The notes beneath the pieces are model-generated. The model was not told the DNA's origin. It made no database searches and saw only the letters and a list, made by a program, of their open reading frames with translations. Of a stretch of 64,000 nucleotides of DNA, positions 20,101-31,693 are shown piece after piece (position 1 is the stretch's first letter; each line of letters opens with the position of its first letter). The position numbers and the translations under genes are program-made. Source of the stretch: Eonycteris spelaea. Lineage: Eukaryota; Chordata; Mammalia; Chiroptera; Pteropodidae. The stretch covers positions 2,633,001 to 2,697,000 of the forward strand of contig PUFA01000165.1 in the NCBI GenBank assembly GCA_003508835.1. Direction: 5' to 3'.

Positions 20101-23039
20101 TTATTTATTTTCTGACCCAGTTATTCTTCAGTAGTATGTTGTTTAATTTCTATGTATTTGTGGTTCTTTCTGCTTTCTTTTTATAGTCAATCTCTAGTTT
20201 CAAAGCATTATGATCAGAAATATGGTTGGTATGATTTCAACCCTCTATATTTGTTGAGGCTGTCTTTGTGTCCAGTATGTGGTCATCCTTGAGAATTCCA
20301 TGTGCACTACAGAAGAATGTATAAGCAGCTGTTTTGGGATGAAGGCTCTGTAAATGTCAATTATGTTCCAGGTTGGTCTAATGTATTATTTAAGGATGTT
20401 ATTTCCTTATTGATTTTTGTTTGGATGATCTGTCCTATCTGACAGTGGGGTATTTGGGCCCCACTATGATAGTGTTTTGGTCTTTTTCCTTTAGTTCTGT
20501 TAGTAATTGCTTTATATATTTTGGGGCTCCCTGATTGGGAGCATAGATATTAAGTGTTATGTCTTCTTGGTGCATGATTCTCTTTATCATTATGAAGTGT
20601 CCTTAGTATCTTTCTTTACATTTTTTATTTTGAAGTCTATTTTGTCTGATATTAGTACTGCTACTCCCACTTTTCTTTGAATGCCATTTGTTGAATATAT
20701 TTTCCACCCTTTCACTTTGAGTCTATATTTGTCTTTGGACTGAGATGTGTCTTCTGGAGGCAGCATATGGTTGAGTTTTGTTTTTTGATTCAATCTGAAA
20801 CTCTGTGCCTTTTTATTGGTGAGTTCAATCCATTTACATTTAGGATGATTATTGAAATATGAAGTCTTCTTATAGCTATTTTATCTTTTGCTTACTGGTA
20901 CTCAGTGTTCCATTGCGTCCTTGTCCTTGTGTTTCTGTTTTCTTTATTTTGGCTTTTGTGGGGTTTGCCTCTGGTCCTTCTTGTTTTATGTTATATACTT
21001 CAGTTCTGAATCTTTGATGTGTGATTACCATTATGAATATGTAAAGGATAGTTATATATATACGGTTTTCCTTTTTCTTCTGTGTGTGCCTTATCTTTGT
21101 TCTGCTTTATGTGGATCTTTGAATCCTCCCCTTTTTAGTCATTGTCTCAATTTGTCCTATGTATGCTGAATGTTCTTACTATCTTGCTATAGCAAATCTC
21201 TTCTTATTTTTAAGATTATAATGTCCTGTCCCTAGTAAGAGTTACACTCCTCTGCTTCTATCAGCCTGCTAGTTGCCTTACTCCTAATTAAGTATTTTTT
21301 TTTTGTCATTTTATTTTAGGTGAGCTAACCCTTTTCACTATTTCCTGTAGTACAGGCCTCATAGTGGAAAATTCCATTAATTTTATATATCTGGAAAGGT
21401 CTAATTTCCCCTTCATATCATAGGAGAGCTTAGGTGGATACAGTATTCTAGGCTGATAGTTCCATTCATTTAATAGTTTGAATATTTTATTCTACTTTTC
21501 TGGCTTGTAAGTTTTGTGCAAGAAGTCCAACAATATTCTAATTGCATGTCCTTTAATGTTACCATCTTCTTTTTCCCTGGTTGCCCTGAGATTTCTCTTT
21601 GTTTGTTGATTTTTGATAATTTTTAGCACAATGGAGAATTTTAATACAATGTGCCTTTTTTAGTTGAGATATAATGGGTGTTTCTATTAGACTTCTTGAA
21701 TTCCAAGCTCCAGCTCATTTTTAGGTTTGGAAAATTCTCATTAACTATTTGTCTGAAAGTACTTTCTAATCCCTGCTCCTTTTCCTCCCCTTCAAGAATT
21801 CCCATTATTCGTTGTTTCCTCTCCTGATGGTATCAGCTAGTTCTTGTATTTTTCTCTTTCACTACTTTTTATTCGTTGGTTTCCCTTTTTCCTTCTGATT
21901 TCTAAATTTCTGTCTTCAAAATCACTGATCAATTCTTCTATTTTGATTGACTCTATTTTCCAAACTTGTTATTTTCATTTTTCAACTTTCGCAGTGTGCT
22001 TTATCTCCAGAAGGTCTATTTGGTTCTTTTTGAGGGTTTCAATCTCCTTGCTAAAAACTCATTCTTTGTTCATCTAGTTGTTTTTTTCAATTCCTGAATT
22101 GTTGATATGAATCATTTCTGATTTCACTGAGTTTTTTCCAGAAGTACCGTCCTGAATTCTCTGTCATTTAAGTCACATATTTCTATGTCTATAAGCTTAT
22201 TTTCTGGAGATTTTTCTCTTTCTTTCTAAGATGCCTTTTGTTACCTTTGTTGTTCATGTGTTTAATGGACCATTTCTTTACCTGGGCATTAATGGATGTG
22301 TATTCTGCTTTTTTTTTCTTTTTTCTTTTTCCCAGAAAGAAGATTTATTGAAGTGGGTTCTAGCCTGTTGCAAAGAAGGTGTTTTTCTTTGGTTTCCAGT
22401 ATGTAGCATCTAAGTCTCTTGGATCTCTGCTTTATATAAAGTCTTAATAATGTCTTTTTTTTTCCTCTTATAGATGTTTAATGATGCTCACTACCCTCAG
22501 TCTCAGTTCTGTTAGTATTAGCAATAGTTTTGGTAGCATTTGCTTAGATTTCCCTGGGGCTCCACAGTTTCCATATTGAAGGGTATGTGCTGAGGGGCCC
22601 TCTGGGTTGAGAGAAGGGCGTTTGGGCTCAACCTCAGTTTTGCAGCCATGGCTTGGTAAAAATCAACTGTTGTTTTCTGCTGTCCCGGTTTCTGCTGTCC
22701 TTGTTTCTCTGCCTTCTACTCTGATGACTGGGAACTGCCCCGTCCACTTGGACCTCACAACACTCCCAGGCAGAGCTATTCAGAGAAGTTGCTGCACCTT
22801 CTTCTATACCCCTCCTCCTACAAGGAACTCCAGTGGCTGTGAGAGGCAGCTGCTTTGTTTCCTCCAGCCACTGCCTGTCTGTGGGTTCTGACTGTGGAGC
22901 TCTTATGTGCAGATCCCACGCTCAGACATGCTGGTGTCAGTTTGTTTGTTTTTTTGTTGAGTTTTAGATATTCAGCTCATTGTTGTTTCAAAGGGAGAGA
23001 TGTGGGACATCTCTCACTGCCATGTTTCTGAATCACTCT
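17171..23039 (-). mobile_element. Nearly full-length L1, minus strand, inactive
   Basis: On the minus strand the order is a GC-richer 5' region (about 22,560-23,039), an ORF1 coiled-coil region (about 21,880-22,150), ORF2 endonuclease (about 20,400-20,870), reverse transcriptase (about 18,750-19,900), the C-terminal part, and a 3' end with an (AAAT)n tail at 17,171-17,190. Length is 5.87 kb and a 13-bp target duplication flanks it. Both ORFs are broken: the catalytic aspartate motif near 18,801-18,811 appears to carry a one-base loss, and about 250 bp expected near 18,610-18,650 are missing. The short + strand frames in this span are antisense shadows. Confidence 0.9.
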
Positions 23040-23052
23040 AGAATGATTTTTA
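23040..23052. repeat. L1 target site duplication, right
   Basis: agaatgattttta, partner of 17,158-17,170; it marks the 5' end of the L1. Confidence 0.75.
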
Positions 23053-23189
23053 ACAAATGATAATTAGCTGTTTGAAATTTCCCTGAGGAGAAGGCAAAAG
23101 AAATGGGTAATTGCTACAGGTATATTTTTTGGCAAGGTTACAGCCCTGTCTCCCTAGATGTGGATTCTGCCCACTGGGGCCACACTCAA

Positions 23190-23292
23190 CCACAGGAATT
23201 TATTAGAAATGCTGGTTTTGGCCTCAGCACAGAATGTATGACTCAGACTCTCTGGTGTTGAGAATCAGAAAATATGAAATTTTTAAACAATT
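23190..23292. mobile_element. MER5-type hAT fragment
   Basis: 'aggaatttattagaaatgctgg', 'gactcagactctctggtgttg' and similar blocks match the middle of MER5A-like elements. The terminal repeats are not visible, so this is a fragment. Confidence 0.5.
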
Positions 23293-23299
23293 ATCATAA

Positions 23300-26200
23300 G
23301 TATGTTTTATATTGTCCCTGAAAGGGGCTGACCTTTGAGCAAGGCAACGTTCTCCAACCAAGAGAAATTTTCTAGTAAGCTGACCGCTGAGAGTTGTCAT
23401 ATGTCAACAGTCCTAGAGAGAGTTGAGGCCAACCAGCATGCCAACTACTAAGATACATGATATGTTTAAAACAATGTCTGGTACATGGTTATTGTTACAA
23501 ATTCATTTTTATTAATTCATTCAATGCATGTTGAGTTTCTAAGAGCATGCTTTGCACTTAATGTTCATTGCTGTGATAGTCTGAGTGAAAAAAACTCATT
23601 TATTCATTCATTCATTTGTTGGGGGAAAACCCTTAAATCTATTTATTCTTAACAACACAAAAATATATGATGAGAATATTAAAACTGAGACAAAAGAAAA
23701 AATAACAAGGATAGTGGCACAATGTGACAACCCTGTCTAAATTAGCATACTATGTTTTTAAATTCAGAACACTTAGCACCTTTTGGAATTATATATTTAT
23801 TTGCATTGATGATTTATTTAATTTCTTATTTAGTCTTATTTAATTTCTTAATTTTTATTTAGTCTGGACTCTACCAGTACAAAAGTATCATGGAATAAAA
23901 GAACCTTTAAGAGCATCTCAAGCCTTTTGCTTAATATTTACATATATATCAAATATTTGTTGAATGAATTCATGCATGAAAGAAGATGCAGAAATCAAGT
24001 GAAAGAAAAAGATGTTATAAAATGAACTGACATTTATTATGAGTAAAAAACTTGAGACCACATTTTCTGACTGCCCATATGAAAAAGGTAGATAATCAAT
24101 TGAACAAATCAAGATCTATAACATTAAAAACAAATTGCTCAGAATAAGTACAATTGCTGGTATTGAAAAACTGATGAACATTTCCCAAGGGATCTCCATA
24201 AGGAGACTACTATAGGATGCAACAGCAACTAACAAAGCAACGTCTGTAAAATACTCATATTTCAATGAGGCTGTTTCTCTGAGAGCCTCCCCATGATATA
24301 CACTGATGGCTTCATGGAGAAAGTGCTGTTAGCAAATAGCAGGTAATCCTGATTCTGTTGTTCTGGCTTGATCCAAAGTATATTTTGTATTATCTGAAGG
24401 AGCAAATGGTTATAATGCTGGCGACTACCTATAGCATGACACTCACAGTGTGCTACATGCACTTGTGTGCTGAAAAAGCTTTAAAAAGGTGTGCTGTAAA
24501 TTGTGTCCAGCATCTAGAATGATATTGCATGCTGTATGGCAATAGACACTAAGCTGAGTGGGTCATAGGATGCCATGGAGAGGGAGGTACAATTTACGGG
24601 AAGACCAGATGAAAGAGGAACTAGTGGCTGTTAGAGCCAACTAGAGAAAGATTATGTTAATCTTTTCCAAGTTATGTTCAGTGACTTAATTATGTTAGTT
24701 TAATCAGCCTTGCGTGGGATATTTCATATGGCAAAAGTGAACACCACAAATAAGAGTTTTATTTCTCTGATTGAAGAGTCAATCTCCAGGAACCACTGGA
24801 TATATTTAAAATGAAGCTTGGGATGAATAAAGACTGGGTGAGAAATGTGTGTCTCTCAGTATATGAGAGCACAGATAGAACTAAACAATGATATATCCAA
24901 ATTGTGATATAGCACAAAGGGTTGATAAAGTGAATAACATGCTAACTGGAGACCCTTCTAGATGCTGTGAGATGATGTTTGTGTTGTGGCAATGACAGTG
25001 TTATAATTGTTTATGACTTGTTTAGTGCTATTTTGTGTCTTCTAATTCCCTTTAAGGAGGTTCCCAAAATTTCATGCTAGTGAAAGTCCATGGCTTCCAT
25101 TGGATAAGTCTAAAGGTGGTGGACACCATTTTGTCCTTTAGTCAGTTTTTGCATCCCTTGTGCTCCTCATAAAAATGAGAATCTTCTTGTCTGAGGTGTG
25201 ATTCTGGCACATAAAATGATGAATTCTCAAACAACATGGCTGCTCAATGCAAGCCAACTACTTATCTGGTGTCAGCTACAGAACCAGCCATCTGTTCGCG
25301 CTGGTAGAAAACTGAACTGTTGGCCTCAATGATGGGTAAGAATAATTAATCCCGTACAACCCCACTTAAGGGATTTTCTCAAGGGGATTTGTGCACAGTT
25401 CTTTAACCCCTGGATAAGATGTGATTTATACTAGAAGGCAGACAAAAAATACTAAATGGGCGATCTTAACTGCCGGCCTACAAAGCAGCTATTCTATTTC
25501 TAGATGAACTCAGATCTGAATGACTCAGGGAAAACTAACTGGAGGTAGGGTCCTTTTAAGTATCCTCTTGAGAATGAAAAGCCTATAGAAGTTGTGTGCC
25601 TGAATGGAAACACAATACCTTTACCACACAGGAGAGAAAAATAATCCTTGTCGGGTAATTAAAGCCCTAAGTGCATACAGTGTAGGCTACCGCTCGAATC
25701 ATCACCAAAACACCAGCACTTCATTATGTACTGTCAATGTAAATGTCAAAATACCTTCCCATAGGAAACAAAGTCAATTTCCTTTAATTTAGCACCCTTA
25801 TTCTTTCCACAATGAAGACGCATACGTAGACATCATCCTGACAGTATTCTATTTTTCTATCATAATACTCAATATAACAGTCTAAATTGAACTTCAAATA
25901 TATTTGTCAGACAAGCCTATCTTCATGAGAGGAATCAGTGTCAGAAAGACAGAAAGTGCTGGCTATAGACCTTTGGGTCCAGGGAATAGCAGACACCAAG
26001 ATTGCAAAGAAAAAATTATTTATATTGTATTTTTACCTTCACCTATCTTCCTATCTTTTTGCTTGGTTGACACTATTTAAACAGAAGAGTAAGTGGACAA
26101 ATTATGTGCCAAAAGCCTTTACTACCTATCAATTACATATTGATTTTAATGACTACTCATAGTGTGGATGACTTGATATAAATTTTAGTTACAGACGCTC

Positions 26201-26640
26201 CCAGACTGATTAACAATTTAAACCACCAGAGGCCTCTTGAAGGAAAAAGTGACCAAAAACTCAATTCAATTTAAAAGTCCATATCCCAGCCAATACACAG
26301 TCCTTTTGGGGGGTGGAGTTATGCTTGCCTGGTTTACAACTATGGATTGACCAGCCTGTTGGAGAAATATTCATTCATTACAAAGGAATCTCCTGGCTCA
26401 CACAGTGACAGGGTTTCTGTCTCCTTAGAAGAAAGAAGCAAGCTCAGATGGTGACATCTGAAATATGAAGCTCTAAAGGGCTATAAGCTGCCACCTCTGT
26501 TCTAGTGAGTCCAGGAAAATGCTCTTTAATTATGGAGTAAGAACAGTGGTAGGTGAGTGCGGAGTGGGATAAAAACAAACTTGGTATAAAACAATATTTA
26601 GCTAATTAATAGTTTAGAAATAATAATAGGAACAGATAAC
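23300..26640. other. Long stretch without recognised gene
   Basis: About 3.3 kb of mostly single-copy AT-rich DNA. A short (ATTC)n run lies at 23,598-23,619 and a vague antisense MIR-like stretch at 23,640-23,790. A frame at 25,604-25,792 contains 'HTGEK' but lacks the rest of a zinc finger (see rejected items). No RNA gene or exon recognised. Confidence 0.45.
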
Positions 26641-26648
26641 ATTTATTT

Positions 26649-26874
26649 CAGTGGCTTTTCAAGTTTTTTTTTATTATGATTCACAGTGAGAATACATTTT
26701 GGTAAGGCAGCTCAGGACTTGCAAACATAAATATGAATATATATAAAACAAATCTGTTTCATGAAATTAACACTGATATTTTTCTGTCCTATTATGTTTT
26801 TATAGTGCTGGTTTGACCCAATCAATTAATTTCATGATCTGCTAGTGAATCATGTCCTGCAGTCTCAAATATTG
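26649..26874 (+). mobile_element. Non-autonomous hAT element
   Basis: Starts 'cagtggcttttcaag' and passes 'tattatgattcacagtgag', 'tgtttcatgaaattaac' and 'gatctgctagtgaatcatg', ending 'cagtctcaaatattg'. The order fits a mammalian hAT-Charlie type internal-deletion element whose ends are CAGTGGTTTTTCAA-like. The terminal repeats are decayed and no clean 8-bp duplication remains. Confidence 0.6.
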
Positions 26875-26914
26875 ATTTGTAATGTGCATATGATGAGCAG
26901 AGTAGTAAAGACCA

Positions 26915-27110
26915 AGATTATGGCATGGTGGTTAAAAAGTGCTTTATATTTGAGTCTGGCTTTCTGCATATAAGCAATTTTCTTCACTGTGCCCCAGTTT
27001 TCTATAAAGTAGAATTAATAACATCTCAGGAATTATAAAAATTAAAGTATATAATACATGAAAATTTTCCTGGAACATAGTAAGCATTCCATAATGTTAG
27101 CCCTTTTATC
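26915..27110 (+). repeat. MIR SINE
   Basis: 'gattatggcatggtggttaa', 'gtgccccagttttctataaag' and 'ctggaacatagtaagcattcc' are in sense MIR order. This copy retains the 5' part. Confidence 0.75.
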
Positions 27111-27119
27111 AGTTATTTG

Positions 27120-27420
27120 TGGACACAGTAGTGTTGCATAAATCATCCCAAAACTCTAAGGCAAATTTGCTTGGTTCATGAGTGTATGAGGTTTAGCTGG
27201 CTATTGGCTGATTGCTCTGCTCCTGTGGGTCTCATCCTCCAACAGAAGAGCTCAGGTATGTCCTTTTCATGATGATGAAAGAGAGGGAGCCATAGCAAGT
27301 TCAGTCTCCCAAGCATCATGTCTGCTAACATCCACTGCAAAAAGAAATGACAAGTGGGGTGGCAAGATGGTGGTGTAGTCACTAGTGTTACATGGTAAAG
27401 AAAATGAATATAGAGAGGCA
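27120..27420. repeat. Possible old LTR fragment
   Basis: 'ttgcataaatcatcccaaaac', 'ggtttagctggctattggctg' and following text resemble the start of an antisense MaLR/ERVL-type LTR with heavy decay. I see no LTR ends. Treat as tentative. Confidence 0.3.
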
Positions 27421-27471
27421 TGATAAATCAGGGCTCCTTTTGCCATAGCCACAAGTATGAAGATGATCCTG

Positions 27472-27606
27472 GAGTTCCTCTCTCCTCTCTCCCTCTCTCT
27501 CTCCTCTCCTCTCCTCCTCTCCTCCTCCTTCTTCTTCTCTCTCTCAATCTCTCTTCTCTCCCCTGCCCTCCTTCTCTCTCTCTCCTCCCTACTTCCTCCC
27601 CCTACC
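27472..27606. repeat. Polypyrimidine tract (CT-rich), + strand pyrimidines
   Basis: About 135 bp almost entirely C/T on the + strand, built from (CT)n, (CTCC)n and (CTT)n units. Long mirror-symmetric polypyrimidine tracts can form triplex H-DNA. The 147-aa minus-strand frame across it is a low-complexity Arg/Glu artefact. Confidence 0.9.
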
Positions 27607-27921
27607 CTAAAATGCTTTACATAAATCATAAATCTTGACAGTAATCCATCACTATGATCAGAATTTTTGATTGCAGATGACAGAGTGCCCATATGAACAA
27701 TTTCAAGCAAAAGTCTCTTTGTATTGGAAGTAAACCAGTCAAAGGTTTACTTAACAATTTTTTTAAAGCAAGATTGGATATGGGAGTCCCAAATGTGATC
27801 TTCGGTGCACTGTCTCTCTGTCGCTCAAACTGTGTATTGTGTTGATTATGGAGACCACTTTTCCCACATGAAGCCCCTCGTAGCAACTCCAGGTTTGAAT
27901 CATCCTCATAGCTTGCAGTTT

Positions 27922-28032
27922 GGGTGACCAACCATTTGGTATGTCTAGGACTGAGAGGTTTCCTGAATGTGGGACATCCAGTGCTAAACCTGAGCAAGTC
28001 CCAGGAAATGCAGATAAATTGGTCATCCCACC
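27922..28032. mobile_element. Short inverted-repeat DNA element (MITE-like), copy 2
   Basis: 'gggtgaccaaccatttgg' on the left and 'ttggtcatcccacc' on the right are inverted repeats. The inside has 'ctaggactgagaggtttcc' and 'caagtcccaggaaatgc'. Same family and length (about 111 bp) as 16,830-16,940. Confidence 0.65.
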
Positions 28033-28261
28033 CACAATTCCAGATGACAAGAGGGCATTTGCCCAATAGATTTGGCAGAAAGTCTCTTGGTGGTCCTCAT
28101 TATCTGGGCCTGGATTATATGTCTATTCCTAACTAATAATCAATGGCCCAGAAGATAAAGCCTCTGGCCAAGAGCTTCCAACACATTGTGGGGTTAATTC
28201 TTTCTGAATCTTATGAAAAGTAGGTGGAGGAGTTCGGTACCCAAAGGAAAAGATGCAGGGT

Positions 28262-28420
28262 AGCACAATATAAGTCACCTGAATATTATTATCCATTTCA
28301 TAGATGAAGAAATAGAATCTCTGAAAAATAGAATCTCTGAGATGTTGAGTGATTTTCCAAGGTTACAATAAAAAAGGAGAGTAGCAGAACAATGGCTTAA
28401 ACTGCTATCTTTCTGGCTTC
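28262..28420 (-). repeat. MIR SINE, antisense, with a 16-bp duplication
   Basis: 'tattatccatttcatagatg', 'tgagtgattttccaaggtta' and related words give the antisense MIR order. Inside, aatagaatctctga occurs twice (28,311-28,324 and 28,327-28,340), a 16-bp tandem duplication not expected in the family. Confidence 0.75.
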
Positions 28421-28424
28421 AAAA

Positions 28425-29600
28425 AGTCTGCACTGCCAGGGTTGCTTGCCACAGCAGTCATAATACATATTTTCTGAAAGCCCAATGCAGCACTTAAAAA
28501 AGAAAACTAAACTTAGTAAAATAGTGAGTAACTAATTTCCAATTCACTGAGGGGAAACACAGTAATAAAGACCACTTGCGGATAATTTTTCCCCCAGGAT
28601 GCTTCTCACTAAAATATGAACAATTAATTGGACGGCTTAAGAATTGTTTTTGCTGAAACATATGCAACTGGTTTGACAATTTAAGAGGTTTTTTAGGTTG
28701 TTTTTCAAATTTGTGTAGAGGCCCCGGAAAATTTTCCTCTCCTGACTACCCTCATACTCACTGAGGAAGCTGAAAAGAATTTGCCATTGGATACATTTGG
28801 GCCACCTTCAACGTTCTCATTTAGAAATCACTTCCCTCCCCCTTGTCCCCAGAGTAGCCTTGACCAACAACTGATAAATTCTTTGAGTACTGAGATACTG
28901 TCTATTTGGGGAGAAACAAGGAGTAAAGTTCTGTTGCTTAGACTAAGGAAGAAGCCAGGACCTCTCCGTGTCCATTCTTCACAGACATCTCTAGCGTCCT
29001 TGCTTAAAATATCTCTTTGGGCCAGAACTAACAGACTAGTAGGTGCACTGCAAAATCTGAAAGTGCTGGAGAAACACCACAGGGCTCATTCCAATAATGC
29101 TGCACTTGCCGAGTAAAAAATGGTCACAGCTCTGCGGAAGAACTAGAAGATAAGAATAAATGGTTTCTGTGGATTCTAAAACTACTGCTGCTCTGCCTAG
29201 CAATGACTTGCAAGCAGCAGCTGGTGTCAGTGCCACAAGACAGATGAGCCACATAAACTGGGTGAGAGGAATGACAGGTCATTGTTCTTTTCAGTCTCAA
29301 CTGCGCCAGAACAAGTCACACCACCCGCAGCAAAGGTGAAGATAAATAGCTATGCCTTGAGTGTTTGTCTACTTAAAAGAGGAGAGAGAAGCAAAATAAT
29401 TGTCATGAATAAAATGTTAAAAATAATAGAGTAAAACACTTACACATTCTACTTCATTGTTTTACCCCACACTGGTATAAAAAACAAGCAGCCTTTAATT
29501 ATTAAAAGCATAAAAAGACTGTAAAAAAATGGAACCACAAAACCATGAAAATATCATTAAGTGATATAGATCCAAGAGGAAGAAGAAAAATATCCATTGA
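28425..29600. other. No recognised gene or repeat
   Basis: Mostly single-copy sequence. The longest frame (28,781-29,116, +, 111 codons) shows no domain, signal peptide or codon bias that I can recognise. I do not call it a gene. Confidence 0.4.
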
Positions 29601-29604
29601 GTAC

Positions 29605-29785
29605 CAGCTTGGTGCCTATCACATTATATTTAGTATTTAATTTAACCTGTATAATAACCCTGTGAAATAAGCATCACTATTACAATTTTATAGATTAGAA
29701 ACTAGGCTTACACAGGTTAAAAAACCTGCCTAAGAGAACATAGCTAGTAAATGGGGAACAAGAATTTGGATCTCTGTCTGTTTCA
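29605..29785 (-). repeat. MIR SINE, antisense
   Basis: 'cctgtataataaccctgtg', 'attttatagattagaaac', 'aaacctgcctaagagaac' and 'tagctagtaaatgggg' form a clear antisense MIR order. Confidence 0.8.
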
Positions 29786-30785
29786 CTACAATATCACAAT
29801 TTTTCCTGTAGGCACGCAGCCTCCCAGAAAGAAAGACCACTGGGAAATTTTAACAGAAAATACAACTCAAGAGTCAAGGTGTTTATTGCAACATATATTG
29901 TTATCTTTCCTACTGCTCTTTTTATATTCCTGTCTCTGGGATTGCTAAACACTACTACATAGATAAAATACAGCTGGCCTCAACGGAGAATATTCTGAAA
30001 GCATTTTATTGTGGATGCTTATTATTTGGCAATGGTTTCTTCAGACCATGGCAAAGGTGAGATGATGCGTGCCATGTAACAATCATTACTGTAGAGATAA
30101 AGACTCCTCAGGATCCATGGCACCAGGACAGACTATGGGGAACAAGTCCTCCCAACATAATTAGAGTGGCCAGTCAGGATTGCTACTGTCAAATATGGGC
30201 TACTATTTTCCTTCTTTGCCAAATCAGTGAATGGGGATCCAAAATATTAATTATGGCGTAGAAATTACTCACCACATATTGCACAAACAGCGTGAAGACT
30301 ACCACAGGTATTCCTTTCTGTTTGTAATGTGCAGCTGTGAGCTATGTCAAACAGAATACAAGCCATCAGAACGGGAGAGTGAAGAGTTAACCTGTACAGT
30401 GACGTGTCTGTTATAAAGTATAACGGGTCTCATTTCAGGCAAGCAAAACATAAAGTCATATTCTCATTGAGAATTTAGCAATGGATAATCTGTACCAATA
30501 ATGGTAATTGAATGCGTGCATACCATTGCCTTCAGAGCCCATGCCAAAAGTATGCATCTTGGGAATAGAAAGCTATTGTGAATGTTTAAATGCTGTTTTT
30601 GGTTTAGACAATTTCATAATCTTAATTCTATTGAGTCAGCTTCATTGCATAGCAGTAATAACATACAACACCCCCTAGAAAACTTATGAAGACCAGAGCT
30701 ATCCCTTTTAGAGAAAAACAGAAAGTGTTAGGCCTTTTCGAGCTTAGACTGTGTGGTATCTGGAGATATGGAGTAAATTTTGTAA
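29786..30785. other. No recognised gene or repeat
   Basis: Single-copy-looking AT-rich DNA. No frame or RNA gene identified. Confidence 0.4.
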
Positions 30786-30789
30786 TTCT

Positions 30790-30872
30790 TTGGTTTTCCT
30801 AGAACCTGGTATACTGCACGACGAGACAGTTTCCTAATAAATGCTCAAAGAAAATGAATGAATGAGATATTT
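30790..30872 (+). repeat. L2 LINE 3' tail
   Basis: 'cctagaacctggtatactgc' leads into 'taataaatgctcaaagaaaatg' and 'aatgaatga', the L2 3' terminus in sense orientation. Confidence 0.55.
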
Positions 30873-31023
30873 TGACTGTTTGGTTTGAGTTTACAAAGTA
30901 AGTTTCATAGGTGCTGCTTATTTCTGTTTAAATTATTAAACCATATTTTGCATAGTTGCCTCTAGATAACTGATAAAATACACCCTCTTCCAAAGATGTT
31001 TCTTATATGCATCTTATATGAAG

Positions 31024-31024
<1 letters not shown>

Positions 31025-31066
<42 letters not shown>
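31025..31066. repeat. (TG)21 microsatellite
   Basis: Perfect 42-bp TG repeat. It is alternating purine-pyrimidine, so a second Z-DNA candidate. Confidence 0.97.
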
Positions 31067-31070
<4 letters not shown>

Positions 31071-31693
31071 TAAATTAGATTCTGAAGGCAAAAACAAGGC
31101 CAAGTTAAGAATGGCATAATATATACCATTCCTTCCTTCGTATCCATGGCAGACATCTCTAATCAACACAGATTTCTTTCTGGCTTCAAAGATCCTTTGA
31201 TCGGGCAATTCTGGCAGCTTCCACCAATTGGCTGGTTTGACATTAAAAGATGAATCTATTAACCCTCCTTTAGCTAAGATTTTATTTTGGGATAGATAAA
31301 TTAGAGATTATATAAATGTACATAATAAATCAGTGAATTAAGATATTCTGCACAAAATTTTATTCTACTGGCAATAAGTTTCCATTGCCAGACAGAACTT
31401 TTAGTTTTGCTGTTTCTTTTTGTGAACATGATAAGATTAGAAAAACTGCGAACTCTGCTTTGTCCAGCCTCCTACTGTAGCCTGCTTTCAAGTGGTCCTG
31501 GATACTTGTGGACTTATCCCAGCTCTTTGTGAGTGGGGCAATCTCATATGATATAATAAATAAATATACTGTAATGATTCGGATCCTACTATTTCCAAAT
31601 GTGAGGTCTCCATAATTCAGGCCTAGTGGTAACAAATAATAGAAGAATAATTTTATAATTTTAAAACTGAAGGGGACTCAGAGATGATCTAAT

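Noticed and set aside
25604..25792. Frame containing HTGEK followed by a few cysteine/histidine residues, reminiscent of a C2H2 zinc finger linker
   Set aside because: Only the linker-like pentamer fits. The C-x2-C pair and spacing are absent and no further fingers lie up- or downstream.
27267..28066. Two minus-strand frames of about 146-147 codons
   Set aside because: One crosses the CT tract and is Arg/Glu low complexity; the other crosses a MITE-like element. No domain or splice context.
28781..29116. 111-codon + strand frame outside known repeats
   Set aside because: No recognised domain, no codon bias and no conserved neighbour. About the length expected by chance over 64 kb.
31025..31066. 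CRISPR-like or other spaced repeat arrays
   Set aside because: All tandem arrays in the window are plain microsatellites without spacers; the DNA is mammalian.
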